The notes: generated by a model not told the origin, from the letters alone. A stretch of 64,000 nucleotides of DNA from Ottelia alismoides (GCA_037367405.1 JAZKJV010008885.1:372001-436000); one strand, 5' to 3'; shown: positions 1 to 11,064, counted from the stretch's first letter. Translations and numbers: made by a program.

Positions 1-1041
1 TCTCCGAATCTCCTCCACCTTCTTCACCAAATCCCTCATTTTTTGAGGTAATGAAGAAAGCTTCTCGGACTCTCACAACTTCTGCAGCTTCTCAACTTGC
101 TTCCGAATCACGTCGACCATAGTAATCTTCTTACTAATGTATCCCATGTCGGTATATCATGAATCAGACTCAGTTATGTTGTCCACCTTCTGATGATCTC
201 GCTGGTGTGGTGGTTGTGTGGTCTTCTGTTATGCATAATGGAATCAATGACTCTAGAATTCTTGATCATCCCATCATAGATGATCCAAACTGACTCGACA
301 TCCTTGTTCATATATTTGTCTCCACATGCGGCACTAAGTAATCCCTGAATATCAATATGTAGTCCTCCAAAGAAATTCTGAACTAGCACCTTCAGTGGAA
401 TCTCGTGATGAGGGCATTTCGCTAACATGTCCTTGAAGTGCTCCCATGCTTCATGGAAAGACTCATGGGAGTGTTGCATGAAATTCAAAATCTATATCCT
501 CACCACATTTGTTCTTCCAAGAGGAAAATATTTATGCAGGAATGTATATTTGAGATCCTCGCAAGTAGAGATCTCTATCCCCAAATGATTCAGCCAGTAA
601 AGCAACTTATCTGCTAAGGCGAAGGGAAAGCCTTGAGGCATACAACCTCTTGCGTAACATTTGGGTAACTAGCCATCCTAGTAGAAAGTAAAATTGCTTT
701 TTAGTAGTGTTCCCATAAAAATTTGGGAAGACATGATATGAATGTTGGATCAAGATCATATGGGCCCAGATTTGGTGGAAAATGAATCCAATATTGTAGC
801 ATACTCGCTCTAGGGTCATACTCATCACGTAGTGTGGCCAGGGAACTACAGATGTTATGTTCCCTTCTGCGGCTCTCATCATCACAATCTCAGCTCTCAA
901 TTCTTCTTGGACTCGGAATTGCTCACTAAGATGTGTAGCCATCTGTTGTTATGTGTCTATAACATATGCAGTCACATGTGATCTAGTATATGGCCTCTCA
1001 TCATCCAATCTCTCCTCAACAGATCCTTTCCCTCTCATCAT
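1..1041 (-). pseudogene. gag: gag remnant of Athila-type element E
   Basis: Broken capsid-type gag of a Ty3/gypsy element, running off the left edge of the window. The stretch 488-174 reads FHEAWEHFKDMLAKCPHH, IQGLLSAACG and VWIIYDGM. These align with FHEAWDRFRDLIDRCPHH, LQGLVNASCGG and VWAIYEKM in the gag of the younger Athila copies near 46000-46300. Between about 490 and 640 a frame reads LLYWLNHLGIEIST and KYFPLGRTN, also matching. The N-terminal part is open at 942-607 in another frame, so at least one frameshift and one stop (just before ILNFMQHS) disrupt it. The block CTCTGGAAAGGAAAAAG near 1055 also occurs at the gag start of the younger copies. The exact start is uncertain. The distant but collinear match indicates an older, diverged relative. 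Confidence 0.8.
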
Positions 1042-1949
1042 GGTATCAGACAACTGCTCTGGAAAGGAAAAAGCCTCGTAAGCACTCAATGAAAAATGTG
1101 TAGGAGAAGAAGAAATTAAACTTGATGCCTCACATTTCACATGTCATAGGGAGAGAATCCCATAATGCATCAAGAGACATGATGCATGCAAACATAGAAG
1201 TTATACTTGGCTCTAGCACTCTACATGCAAGTCATCTACGTAGAAATTTAAACCTAATTCTGATGCATACAAAAAATGATAAAACCGTAAATCTAGCATA
1301 TTACTCTAGTGCCAAATTGAATTGATTTTCCAAAATCATCTAATTTTATGCCTAAGTGTGTATTAGGATAGTAGGTTCTATATTAGACATCTAATCAATC
1401 AAGCATGCACCCCTAGGCTCCACAAAATCACGTGAAATAGAAAAATCGAGAAAATCAAAAATCGTGATGAGGTCCCCCAACAACTGTGCTGGCAAAACAG
1501 ACCCCAAGAAGAAGGGTCTAGTGTTTGTGTACAAGTCAGGATGTCCTTAGTGGACTCCTTCTACAAAATGAAAAACAGGAAAATGCCCCTTCCTCTCTCA
1601 CCAAGAAAACAAAAATTACTCTCAAAGAAAAACTAAAAATCAAGCTGACTCACGCTGTTCCTCTACAACCAGCTTGTGAAGAAGAAACCAGTCTCTACAC
1701 TCTCAACTGAAACGACTTCCTAAGAAGTTGGCTGATCCCGCAGGCCATACACCACTTGTCAGCACACAAAATAAAGTCTTAATGAAAATCGTAAAGAAAA
1801 TTAAACATCAAAAGAAAAATGATAAAAATGTAAAAATAAAAAACAATAAAAAGTTAATAGATAAAACCATAAAATGAAAACAAGAAACTGATCAAAACAA
1901 GAAGAAGACAAATCACAAAAAGTCTCAAAATCTAAGTATAGCTAGCACC
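1042..1949 (-). other. untranslated leader of element E
   Basis: About 900 bases between the gag start and the decayed primer-binding site. It occupies the place of the roughly 1.1 kb leader in the younger Athila copies. It is A-rich on the plus strand from 1780 to 1920. I see no convincing gene here; the short ORFs are chance. Confidence 0.5.
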
Positions 1950-1967
1950 TCCCTGACAATAATGTCA
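1950..1967 (-). promoter_or_regulatory. decayed tRNA-Asp primer-binding site of element E
   Basis: The plus strand reads TCCCTGACAATAATGTCA. The 3' end of plant tRNA-Asp is TCCCCGGCAACGGCGCCA. The seven differences are all C-to-T or G-to-A, as expected for methylated DNA that has decayed. It sits between the leader and an LTR-like sequence, where a minus-strand element should have its PBS. Confidence 0.5.
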
Positions 1968-1973
1968 TTCATT

Positions 1974-3437
1974 TTGATGAGCGCACCCCCCGTAGTTAAT
2001 TGAGGAAGAAAAGATTGTCATATGTAGCAACCACAAGAGAAGTGTGCTAATCAAACAAAAAGATAAAAGAGAGAGAGAGAGAGATGAAAGAATAAGAAAT
2101 AATAACTCTCTCTCTTTTATTTCACTTGATATTTACCATATAAGTGTCTCCAGGTCTAGCACTGGGAGGTAGGAAGTATACTTAGATTTTAAGATCATAT
2201 TTTATGATGAAATTCTTCTTCACTTAGTCTTTTTGTGGGTTTTTTTTGCAAATTTTTATTTTATTTTATTTTGAAATTTTTATTTGGTTTTCAAAAGTGA
2301 TTAATTTTGGCAAAGAATAATACTACTAATATACCAGTGATACTATTAATATAGTGGTTAAAGTAGGAGAAAAGAATGTGGAATTCTATTTTCAAAAAGA
2401 AATAAAGAATATATTTTTCAAATGATCTACTATATAGTATATAGGTGAAATATATGTAGATGATACTATATAGGGCAAAGTTCTTAAAATCAAAACAAAT
2501 AAAAGAATCAATAAAAACCTTGAAATATAAACCAAAACTACATTAGGGTAGTTAGGTAACTACCTTAGAAAAATCAACAAGAAATTAGGTCATAGAGTGC
2601 CCAAATACCACAAAATATACATGAGTATATCTGTAAGAAAATGTTTTGAATAAATAAATGCTTCTTTGCAACTAAGTCCCTATGTAGGGACTAATTTGCA
2701 AATTCTAAAAATGTTGGAGGTGCACTGGAATTCTAGAAGGTGTTGTGTTTATGGCACAATTGTTCCATCGCTTCGTATCTGACGGTTAGGATTAGATGCT
2801 GATATGCGATCTTGACCGTCGATTGATGACATGCATCAAGGAACTATGGCATCTGATACTTGGGGTTGTTCTTCCCCAAATGAAGAATAGTGGCGATCGG
2901 ATTTCAAGCGGCTCCAATAGCGATTGATCGATCAGACGGTGGTACAAGTGATCGGATGCAGGGCCAAAAGGTGTCTCCTCCCCCTTCGAGCTCTCCTTAT
3001 GCGAGGAGAATCGTCGAAGATGAAGAATCAAGTTGGTCCACTTATTAGGATTTCTAGGTCTACAAATTGGTTTTTCTCTACTCGTGTGACCTCAGATCGA
3101 TGCTTCGCTTCAACTAATGGAAGGGCTTCATCATAGATGGAGCTGATTGATAGTTCTAATCAGTTTAAACAACATGCAAAAATAATTAAGGCTTGATTCC
3201 AATAGAATCGACCAATGAATTGAGTTGTTCTTGCACTCAAATGGAAGTTCATAATGTGGATTTTATATCAAGAATTCTCAACGATTTTAGCAAAATGGGA
3301 TAGGGATTTTGTATATGATTGGAAGATGGGTATTTAGATATGCTAAACATGGTGATTAAATGGCTAAAATCGGATGAAGAATTTGAATTTTGTGTGGATG
3401 AATTCACATGGGGAGTAGAGGTTGTATGAAGCTCTGG
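1974..3437 (-). repeat. partial 5' LTR of element E
   Basis: Sequence beyond the PBS, beginning near TGATGAGCGCA. Positions 2090-2180 parallel 34710-34780 of the younger LTRs: a T-rich block, then a short spacer, then TCTAGCACTGGGAGGTA against TCGAACTCAGGGAGGCA. A T-rich run follows in both. It contains a short GA microsatellite at 2068-2084 and a GC-richer part at 2760-3130, as the other LTRs do. It stops abruptly at about 3437, where copia LTR sequence begins, so the U3 end is missing. The boundaries are inferred. Confidence 0.5.
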
Positions 3438-5429
3438 TTGTGCACACGAGGGTTATGAGTAATACGATCTCTCAAAGGGATCATATAGGTTCACTAATGA
3501 ACTATAAGACATGAGCCCACTCCTGAGGTATTGGGATCGATCAAATTCCATGCATGGTCGTCTTGCTTTGGAAGCATGATAATAATTTGTAGGTATGATA
3601 TATGCTTTTGGAAATCATATGATCGATACCAACTCCCAATGACAGGATGAGAAACTTAATGATAAAATCCCGAAGAAGATAGTCTAAAAGTGATCTTCAG
3701 GTTTATTCTAGGTCTTCTATAATGCAGGATGAACAAGTATTAGGAATACTCGAGGCTGATGTGATCATAAACGATTATATAACCATGTCTCTTCCATTTT
3801 GAGGGAGTGATAAAACATGTTTGGATTTTAGGGACTCCTCTCAGTAGAGAAGTAATCTAATCTTAGTCCAAATGTTGGACATTGATCTGAATATGATTCA
3901 GATGCAATGAGAAGATTAGATCGGCTTTGATTTAGTCAAACGTCTTTGAAAGGTCCCAAAGATCTGGATTTGAGATATTGTCTCAATATCCAAGTCACTA
4001 TATGTGGAATGTACAATCATCATGTCCTTATCTCCAAGTATTCGCAGAGAAAGTGCATTATTCTTGAAAGAGTTCAAGAATAATTCTATTATCAATAATA
4101 TATATGAGCATTGGAAATTAATAAATAAATGTGATTTAACTATCATGAATAATGTAAATTTGATTGATATTATTTAAAAACATGAGAATAGAGATCTAAG
4201 ATAATTAAATATGATTTAATTATCAAAGATATGAATAATGTGGATATCAATGTCCATATCAATCATATTTATTATAAATGTGATTTATAATATATTAGAG
4301 AGAGCTTATTGTAATGGGCATTTATGAATTAAATGTTAATGTGAACTGGATTCACCATGGACAATTAATTCTAAATACAATTTATATTTATTTTGGATAT
4401 ATGAATATGATTCATATTTTTCAATAGCATGATTGAAACTGTCATAAAATAATTTAGAATTATTTTTTAGAATAAATTTGCAATAAGAGTTTTAGCAAAT
4501 TGTGAAGGATTATGTGAGATACAAGATATCACATAATTGGAAGAAGGAAGCCACCTTCCTCTTATGGAGGGTGGACAACCACCCTTGATTCCTAAATCAA
4601 GGTTGTCATCCACTCCATGATATGAAGGAGGCTTGACTCCTTCCTAATCCGTCTATGCTTACTGATTTGATTGAATTAAATTATATCAAAGATTATTCAA
4701 TATATTTAATTTAATTTAAATTGATAAAAATTATTGTTGCAAATTTATGCAACAAAATCGTGGCAATTGATTAAAAGCACAAAATAATCTAAACCGTTGA
4801 TTTTGTGAGAACATAGATGTGATCCATGGACATCCAAATTAGCATAGAAGGGAGGGTAGCCTAGCCTTTTTTTCTAAAAAAATAATTGCAAGAGCAAACT
4901 CTCTCCTCCATTCTCTTTACATGCCCCATATCTATCTCTCTCTCCCCTCCCCCCCAAGAGTGGTCGCACACCTCTTGACGTAGAGAGCACTGTCGTTGTC
5001 GACAGGCCGTTGTGCTACCGGATCGACTGCTCAAGGATCTCTGGCTTCTTCAGTGCCCCTTGATCGTTAAGAAGACATAAGATTTTGTGAAATGAAATCA
5101 TGAGATTCATCGCTCGGATCATCGACTCGGATTGCGAGAAGCACACGTCTCATTCACGTGCTCGCAAGTGTCTCCTCTGTCAGATCGGACTTGAGATAGG
5201 AGGTCTCTTACTTTAGATACAAGGATCGCAGCCATTCTTCAAGAGGTATTCCTATAACTAGTTCGTGATCTTGATAAACGATTTGATAAGTGTTTCTGGA
5301 TCATGTGGTTTGATCTCTTTAAAAAAAATTCTGCTGCCTAATGCAACTAGTATGACTAGTCGCTCTAGATCGCATTTGATGTGATCTTCATGGTTCTGTG
5401 ATATGCTAAGGCCCAAACCCTAGCCTTCA
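3438..5429 (+). repeat. 5' LTR of copia-1, lacking its 5' end
   Basis: Matches 11683-13590 over its length, starting at GTGCACACGAGG and ending ACCCTAGCCTTCA just before the PBS. Contains a perfect 11-base inverted repeat around 4200-4224 (arms GATAATTAAAT and ATTTAATTATC), a CT-rich tract near 4930, and the purine-poor end TAGCCTTCA. The TGTTAG start seen in the 3' LTR is absent. Confidence 0.85.
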
Positions 5430-5431
5430 AG

Positions 5432-5444
5432 TGGTATCAGAGCC
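5432..5444 (+). promoter_or_regulatory. initiator tRNA-Met primer-binding site
   Basis: TGGTATCAGAGCC, two bases after the LTR end. This is the standard plant copia PBS complementary to the 3' end of initiator tRNA-Met. It primes minus-strand cDNA synthesis. Confidence 0.92.
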
Positions 5445-5871
5445 TTGGTCAAAGGTCTTGTATATGGTCCAAACCCTAAGTGATCAAGGTTTTGTATATC
5501 GGTTGTGCGAGGACTCATAGTTTATGCATAAGATGTGAGTTTCAAATTATTTTTTGTTAAAATGAAAAGTCCTTGTTTATCCACTATTTGGATATTTTTT
5601 GGATAATAAAATGTATTTAGAATATCTAAATATGTCCCCTAAATATTAGCCTATTGTTGTCACTAAAAGTGCTTCATGAAGAGTTCCCGATCATGAAATG
5701 TAAAATAAGCGCATTTAATAAGTATAGAATTAAACTAGCAAACCACTCGAGTTTATTTCATGTGATTTTTACTCTATTTGTTCTAGATATTAAATATTTA
5801 ATGGAGATGGATCGAATGAAGAGTGGATCGTCAAAATCACTTTCTTAATGGGTTTGTCATTCAGTGAAAAT

Positions 5872-6066
5872 GAAGGAAATTATGAATTTTCTATGATTAA
5901 ATTTTGACGCTTAATATTTATGAAAATATCTGATTAAACATCAACAACCATTGAATGTGTATTTTTCATTCAAGGGAATTGTGAGTTTGCCCTGATTAAA
6001 TTTTGATGCTTAATATATATGAAAATATTTGATTAAACATCAACAATCATTGAATGAGTATTCCAT
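5872..6066 (+). repeat. tandem duplication, period about 99 bases, in the copia-1 leader
   Basis: Two adjacent units share GATTAAATTTTGAYGCTTAA and GATTAAACATCAACAAYCAT, with starts at about 5895 and 5994 for the first motif. The units differ at scattered bases, so the duplication is not recent. Confidence 0.8.
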
Positions 6067-6645
6067 GACAACATCCTAGTTTATACAGCAATAGTTGTAG
6101 GACAACTTTTACATGCAAAATCAAGAACATGTTGCTTGATATGCTTAATTTAGGATCTCAGAAGTGTTTTAAGATGCCTAATATTTTTGAGTGATTACTA
6201 TATAGTATAATGTTCATCATCAAAGTTGATCGATAAAATCGCAAGTACATTGATCCAACGATTATTATTCTTGAGTCGTTATGGTGATGGTGTCTAGGTC
6301 ATGGATATGTTAATGGGTTAACTAATTGACACCCTTCGGGAAGCGCTCCCTCTTAGCATCATCTATCCAACCCGGCTTGATCCATTTCGATGAGAGGGTA
6401 ATATGAGTAAATCAAGTTGTACTATAATTACTAAAATCAAGAGTAATACGTACTTGTGAGAGCTAATACTATATAGTAATATCAATTGTTTGTTGGTTGA
6501 ATTGGATTAATAATTAATTTAATAATATTAAAGTAATTAAATACAATTAAAATAAATACTCTATTATGAATAGAGATGTAATTCCTTTAGAAGAATTAAT
6601 TATGTGAATATGATTCATAATAATTAATTAAAATTTGAATGAGAT

Positions 6646-6917
6646 ATGGAGGATCATATAAATGATATCCTTGGTCTCTCGTCAAAGTGAAGGGTTTCGT
6701 CGCCATGGATTATATGCAGGAGACACATATCTGAAGTGACAGCTCCTATATACAAGCACATATGGATCAGGTCTTTGCTTCTCAAAAGAGTAAGGCCATA
6801 TGTGTAGTGACCCCAATATAGGATCCTCATATTATTGGGGCAATATTGGATTGCACATAGCAAGTTATATTCCTGTCGATAGTTGATTCAATTAACAACA
6901 GGTCAACATCACCTTAG
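6646..6917 (+). pseudogene. decayed leader ORF of copia-1
   Basis: Homologue of the 89-codon open frame at 27824-27555 of copia-2. It begins MEDHINDILGL (copia-2: MEDHTSDIHGL), continues CRRHISEVTAPIYK (copia-2: CRRRMSEVTTPAYK) and ends SINNRSTSP before TAG (copia-2: SINDRSTSP). Here a TGA at about codon 15, a small indel near 6770 and further stops break it. No known domain is recognised. It may be a real accessory or upstream ORF of this copia family or simply conserved leader RNA. Confidence 0.45.
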
Positions 6918-7077
6918 GGTGGTGGGCCCGGGTGTTAAAGACCGAATTAGGAAATTCAAGTTGGACTTGCAAGGCGGAATGAGTTTCTGCTTCTTTTAAT
7001 CCTAGTTACAATTTCTCATATTATTGGGATGTAACAAAGATATAAAGAAGACCCCATATCTTGCTAGAGATATAGTG

Positions 7078-7232
7078 GTAAGTATATCTCTTGCTTTGAA
7101 ATTTTAATAAGGGAATGAACTTTCAAAGTTGAAAAGGCAAGACTAATTTGATTAAAAATCCTTAATCAAAATTTTGCATTCGAATATATATAATTATTTA
7201 TATGTTCTAATATAGTGCATTCTTAATTTCAG
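7078..7232 (+). other. possible intron in the copia-1 leader
   Basis: 155 bases, AT-rich, with a strong plant-like 5' site (GTAAGTATA) and a 3' site with a T-rich run before CAG. The following exon would open with the gag ATG two bases later. copia-2 keeps the same 5' site (minus strand, 27395) and a plausible 3' site about 130 bases on. There is no transcript evidence. Confidence 0.35.
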
Positions 7233-7234
7233 AC

Positions 7235-7906
7235 ATGAAATCCATGAAACTGCTCAGCAGGCTTCAAGAGGTCAACCAATTGATCGGGCCAAATTATTCG
7301 GATTGGACTGTAATTTAGATCTTGTTCTTTCTGCAGATCGCATTTCTTATATGTTCATAAAGAACAAGCACACAAACCTCAAACATTGGAAGAAATAAAA
7401 TTCAAAGAAGAATATGATGAAGATCATTCATTGGTCAGAAGTTATATTTCGAGGTCATTGTCCAATGTGCTTCAAAGAAACATGTGGATATGGATACATG
7501 CCAAGATATAATACTGAATCTGAAAGAAATGTTTGGTAACATTAACCGCACTCAGCATTATAATGTTATGAAAGAACTTAGTCAATACAAGATGCAGGAA
7601 GGAACTTCCATTAGAGTGCACGCAATCAAAATGTTTGGTTATCTCTCTGAACTGGAAACTCTCGGGGCTGAGATGGACATACAAATGCAGCCTGACTTCA
7701 ATTTGTTGTCTTTGCCCAAGTCTTTCAATAACTATGTGGTATCGTACCACATGAACAAGTTAAACCTGAGCAACACTGATTTAATAGCTTCATTAAAGTC
7801 TGCACTAGACATAACGAAGAAAGAAAATGCCACTAACAGTAAAATGGTTATGCATGTCAAGGGGAAGCGTAGTCAGAAGCATGGGGCTCGGAAGGGTTCG
7901 ATCTAG
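7235..7906 (+). pseudogene. gag: copia-1 gag
   Basis: Ty1/copia gag of the UBN2 type, which would form the particle shell. It starts at the ATG at 7235 with RLQEVNQLIGPNYSDW, the usual N-terminal motif of plant copia gag. A stop follows shortly (TAG near 7316), then a frameshift. The main open part is 7484-7906 and reads ILNLKEMFGNINR, MKELSQYKMQEGTSIRVH, LSLPKSFNNYVVSYHMNKL and LIASLKSALDITKKENA, which are typical of the family. It ends in a basic tail (KGKRSQKHGARKG). I do not see a CCHC zinc knuckle, which would normally follow; it may lie in the degraded stretch after 7906. Confidence 0.8.
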
Positions 7907-8511
7907 AAGAAAAAGAGAAGAGTCAAGTTGTTGGCTCATCTTTTCATGCCTCTATACTGGTAGCATCTAAGAAAATCGATGTTTTCCATCATTTCAAGAA
8001 TCTAGGGGCACTGGAAGCGTAACTTCCCAAAGTACCTAAAAACCACGGAGAAAGGTAAATCCCTAGCATGTATAAAATCTATTTTCATCATTGAAATCAA
8101 TTTTGTCATAGGACGAGAAGGTAGTTGGATCATTTATTCTGGCTCTTCTGTTTGTTATGCAATTTGTTGCATCTATTTCGAGAAACTAGGAATCTTGATG
8201 AAGGGAAGATAGTCATCCAGATGAGATCTGATGCAACTATTACAGTAGTCATCGTCGGGACCTGCAGACTATCATTATCTAGTGAGAGAGTACTTAAAGG
8301 GTGCCTTTATATTTCATATGTTAGAAGGAACCTTATATATGTATCTAATCTAGTTAGAAATGGATATCCGTTCTTATTCTGTAATAAATTTATCATAAGT
8401 CGTTATGATATACATATACATATATGTATATGTATGTATGTTTGTTTGTTTGTATATGTATGTATGTATGTATATAACGGATTGTATTCTAACTTCTTGT
8501 TGACTCTATGA
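7907..8511 (+). pseudogene. pol: copia-1 protease and pre-integrase region
   Basis: Decayed aspartic protease followed by the GAG-pre-integrase linker. Around 8125 the plus strand reads WIIYSGSSVCYA, where the family has a D-S-G catalytic triplet; the aspartate is replaced by tyrosine, so the protease is dead even without the later stop. The next block, in another frame to 8511, reads VLKGCLYISYVRRNLIYVSNL, matching the usual 'L-x-x-V-L-Y-V-P ... R-R-N-L-I-S-V-S-x-L' linker. A (TATG)n-like microsatellite at 8405-8475 has expanded inside the coding region. Confidence 0.7.
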
Positions 8512-8579
8512 ATTGTTCATTGATGAATGCCATGAATGTTACTACCATTAATAAAAACCCTAAGAGATCAAAGAGGATA

Positions 8580-9320
8580 TAAAGCATTCAAATATGAATT
8601 GACATCAAAGGCTTGATCATTTATCTATTGATAGGATCAATAGATTGATAAAGGATAGACCCTTGGATTTTCTACAGGTCCAAACTTTGCCTACCTGTGA
8701 ACATTGTATTCGAGGTAAAATGACCAGAACGTCTTTCCATAATAAGTTTACACGATGCGATGTATTCTTGAACTAATATATACCGATGTATGTAGTACCT
8801 CCAGTACTGTAACCTGAAATGGTATCGATATTATTTGATATTTACATATGATTATTCACAATACAAGTTTATCTTCATTTTACGTCATAAATCTGAAAAC
8901 ATTGAAAGTTTCAAAGAGTTCATGTCTTTGGTTGAGAACCAAACCGACAAGAAGATTAAACGGATTCGATCTGACCGAGGTGGCGAGTACCTCTCATATG
9001 AATTTAAGGAATACCTAAAGAGATGAATTGTCTCCAATCTCACTCCTCCAGGAACTCCCTAACATAATGGTGTTGATGAAAGATGCAATAGGACCGTCAT
9101 GGACATGGTATGTTCTATGATTAGTAAGGAAAATTTGTGTCTTAGTTTCTGGGGATATGAAGTAGAGATTGTAATATATATCCTAAACAAGATTCTTATC
9201 ACATCTGCACCAAAACACCTCATGAGATTTGGTATGGTACCAAACCTAGTGTTAAACACTTGAGGATTTGGGGTTGTTTGGTCCATGCAAAGAATATGGA
9301 TGCAAGTAAGCTAGAATCTC
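8580..9320 (+). pseudogene. pol: copia-1 integrase
   Basis: Integrase remnant. An N-terminal zinc-binding part is readable at 8605-8790 (RLDHLSIDRINRLIKDR, then C-E-H-C and GKMTRTSFHNKF). The catalytic core is open at 8835-9026: FTYDYSQYKFIF carries a YDYS form of the usual DD motif, and KKIKRIRSDRGGEYLSYEF holds the second catalytic aspartate. A stop and frame change follow at 9026, after which ERCNRTVMDMVCSMI and SFWGYEVEIVIYILNK are still readable up to about 9210. The first catalytic position (F-x-D-D in relatives) is changed to TYDYS. Confidence 0.75.
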
Positions 9321-9946
9321 GCACTCGAGAGTCCTACTTCATTGGGTATGTAAAGGACGATATTGGATACCAACTTTACGGCCCTGAGACTTAAAAGATT
9401 TTTGTCTCTACAAATGTAAAATTTCTGGAGGATGACTTCCTTAAGAGCCAAGACAAAAATGAAGTGAAGAAGCTCATTGAATCCCCTGAGGATATTGAGC
9501 TTCATAAACCAGAAACTTAAGATGTAAATAAAGATGAAACACTCGTACCTCTTCAAAGGAGTTCGAGGGTGGTTGCACCACCTGAAAGGTGTGGATTCCA
9601 TAAGTCAAGTGAAACTGACAATGATCCAGCTTCATTTGATAAAGCACTCACGGATTATGACATGGATAGATGGATGCTAGCAATGAAGTCTGAAATCGAC
9701 TCCATTCATTATGTGTAAATGGATCTTCAAGAGCAAGAGGAGACCTGATGGGAAGGTATAGACCTTCAAGGCATGTCTCATAGCCAAGTTCTACACATAG
9801 AGATAAGGCATCAACTACGATGAGACATTCTCTCATGTGACTATGCGTAAATCCATTAGACCATTGCTAGCTATAGCTACATATCTTGATTACGACGTCT
9901 GGCAGATGGACGTCAAGAGGAATTTCCTCAATGGATACCTCGAGGA

Positions 9947-9982
<36 letters not shown>

Positions 9983-10528
9983 AGCTACCCCGAGGCTTCA
10001 TAACTAAAGAAGGCAAAGTATGCAAGCTGAAGGAATCCATTTATGGACTCAAGCAAGCTTCTCATAGCTAGAACAACAGATTTGACAAAACCATAAAAAG
10101 TTATGATTTTGTTCAGAATCATGATGAACCATGCGCGTACAAGAAGCTTAGTGGAAGCGCCATTGTATTAATTATGCTTTACATGGACTAGAGTTAATAT
10201 CTAGTTGTCATATACCTTCGAGATGAAAGATCTTGGAGAAGCCTCTTATATCTTGGGCCTAAAGCTGTTCAGAAATAGAGAAAAGAGGATTTTGAGATTG
10301 TCACAACATCGTTACATTAAGAAGATCTTAGAACATTTCCATATGGAGAATTCTAAGAAAGTCTTCCTTCCCTTAAGACATGGTATCCACCTATCTAGAG
10401 GGATGGCTCCTCAAAATGTTGAGGATAAGAAAGCCATAGAGGGATGCCCCTACGCATTAGTTGTGGGAAGCCTAATGTATGCCATGATGTGCACACGATC
10501 ATATATCTACCATGTAGGGGGGTGGTAA
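9321..10528 (+). pseudogene. pol: copia-1 reverse transcriptase
   Basis: Post-integrase linker and reverse transcriptase in several frames. Recognisable pieces are FIGYVKDDIGYQLYGPET (about 9340), DRWMLAMKSEIDSI (9660-9705), EGKVCKLKESIYGLKQASHS (10010-10070), DLGEASYILGLKLFRN (10225-10280) and YALVVGSLMYAMMCTRSYI (10450-10510). The active-site Y-x-D-D is present as Y-M-D followed by TAG at 10189-10191, so the enzyme is broken exactly at the catalytic pair. A TA microsatellite at about 9949-9980 has expanded in frame in the fingers region, giving repeated Ile-Tyr. Confidence 0.85.
9948..9981 (+). repeat. (TA)n microsatellite inside RT codons
   Basis: About 16 TA units lying in frame between LEED and ELPRGF. 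The relatives have E-D-x-Y-M here (copia-2 reads YEDNYMKYPQGF), and GAT-ATA-TAT-like codons would be a natural seed for TA slippage. Confidence 0.9.
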
Positions 10529-10569
10529 GCCATTACCAATCCTGCTATGGAGAACAGCACTAGAATGCA

Positions 10570-11064
10570 GTGAAGAACATCTTCAAGTATCTAAGACGGA
10601 CACATGATTACATCTTGATCTATGGAAATGGTGATCTCCAAGTTTTAGGATACACATATTCGGACTTCCAATATGATATAAATTATCGCAAGTCAACTTC
10701 ATGGTTTGTTTTATTGCTGAACGATGGGGCTATAAGCTGGAGGAGCAAGAAGCAGGACACTACGATTGATTCGACAACAAAAGCCGAATACATTGCCGCA
10801 TCAGATGTTGCAAAGGAGGCAGCGTGGTTGCACAAGTTCTTCCTGGAGCTTGTTATAGTTTCCTTTGATACTCCCATCACTCTACTCTATGATAACACAG
10901 GAGCCATAGCTCAAGTGAAGGAACCTAAATGGCATCAAAAAAGCACGCACATGGAAAAGAAATACCACATCATTCGGGAGATTCAAAAGCATGGTGACAT
11001 CAACATCACCAAGGTGGCCTATGCTGACAACATTGATGATCCCCTTACCAAACCTTTGACATAA
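10570..11064 (+). CDS. pol: copia-1 RNase H, open 164-codon fragment
   Basis: C-terminal RNase H of the copia polyprotein. It is the only domain here that is still open from end to end. Motifs in order: IFKYLRRTHDYILIYG, YTYSDFQYDINYRKSTS with the first catalytic aspartate, SWRSKKQDTTIDSTTKAEY with the catalytic glutamate, LLYDNTGAIAQ with the second aspartate, HIIREIQKHGDI, and the conserved polyprotein end ADNIDDPLTKPLT followed by TAA at 11062. Upstream codons continue in frame to about 10530, where the RT frame ends, so the ATG at 10570 is internal to the polyprotein. It degrades the RNA strand of the RNA/DNA hybrid in replication. Being open does not imply it is expressed. Confidence 0.88.
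   Translation: MKNIFKYLRRTHDYILIYGNGDLQVLGYTYSDFQYDINYRKSTSWFVLLLNDGAISWRSKKQDTTIDSTTKAEYIAASDVAKEAAWLHKFFLELVIVSFDTPITLLYDNTGAIAQVKEPKWHQKSTHMEKKYHIIREIQKHGDINITKVAYADNIDDPLTKPLT

Larger units (their letters stand above)
5445..7234 (+). other. long leader of copia-1 with leader-ORF remnant and possible intron
   Basis: About 1.8 kb between PBS and gag. It contains a tandem duplication (5872-6066), the decayed copy of a small ORF (6646-6917) that is open in copia-2, and a GC-rich block GTGGGCCCGGGTGTTAAAGA near 6941 shared with copia-2. Then come a good 5' splice signal (GTG/GTAAGTATA at 7077/7078) and a 3' splice signal (TTAATTTCAG ending at 7232) just before the gag ATG at 7235. Splicing here is an inference. 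Confidence 0.6.
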
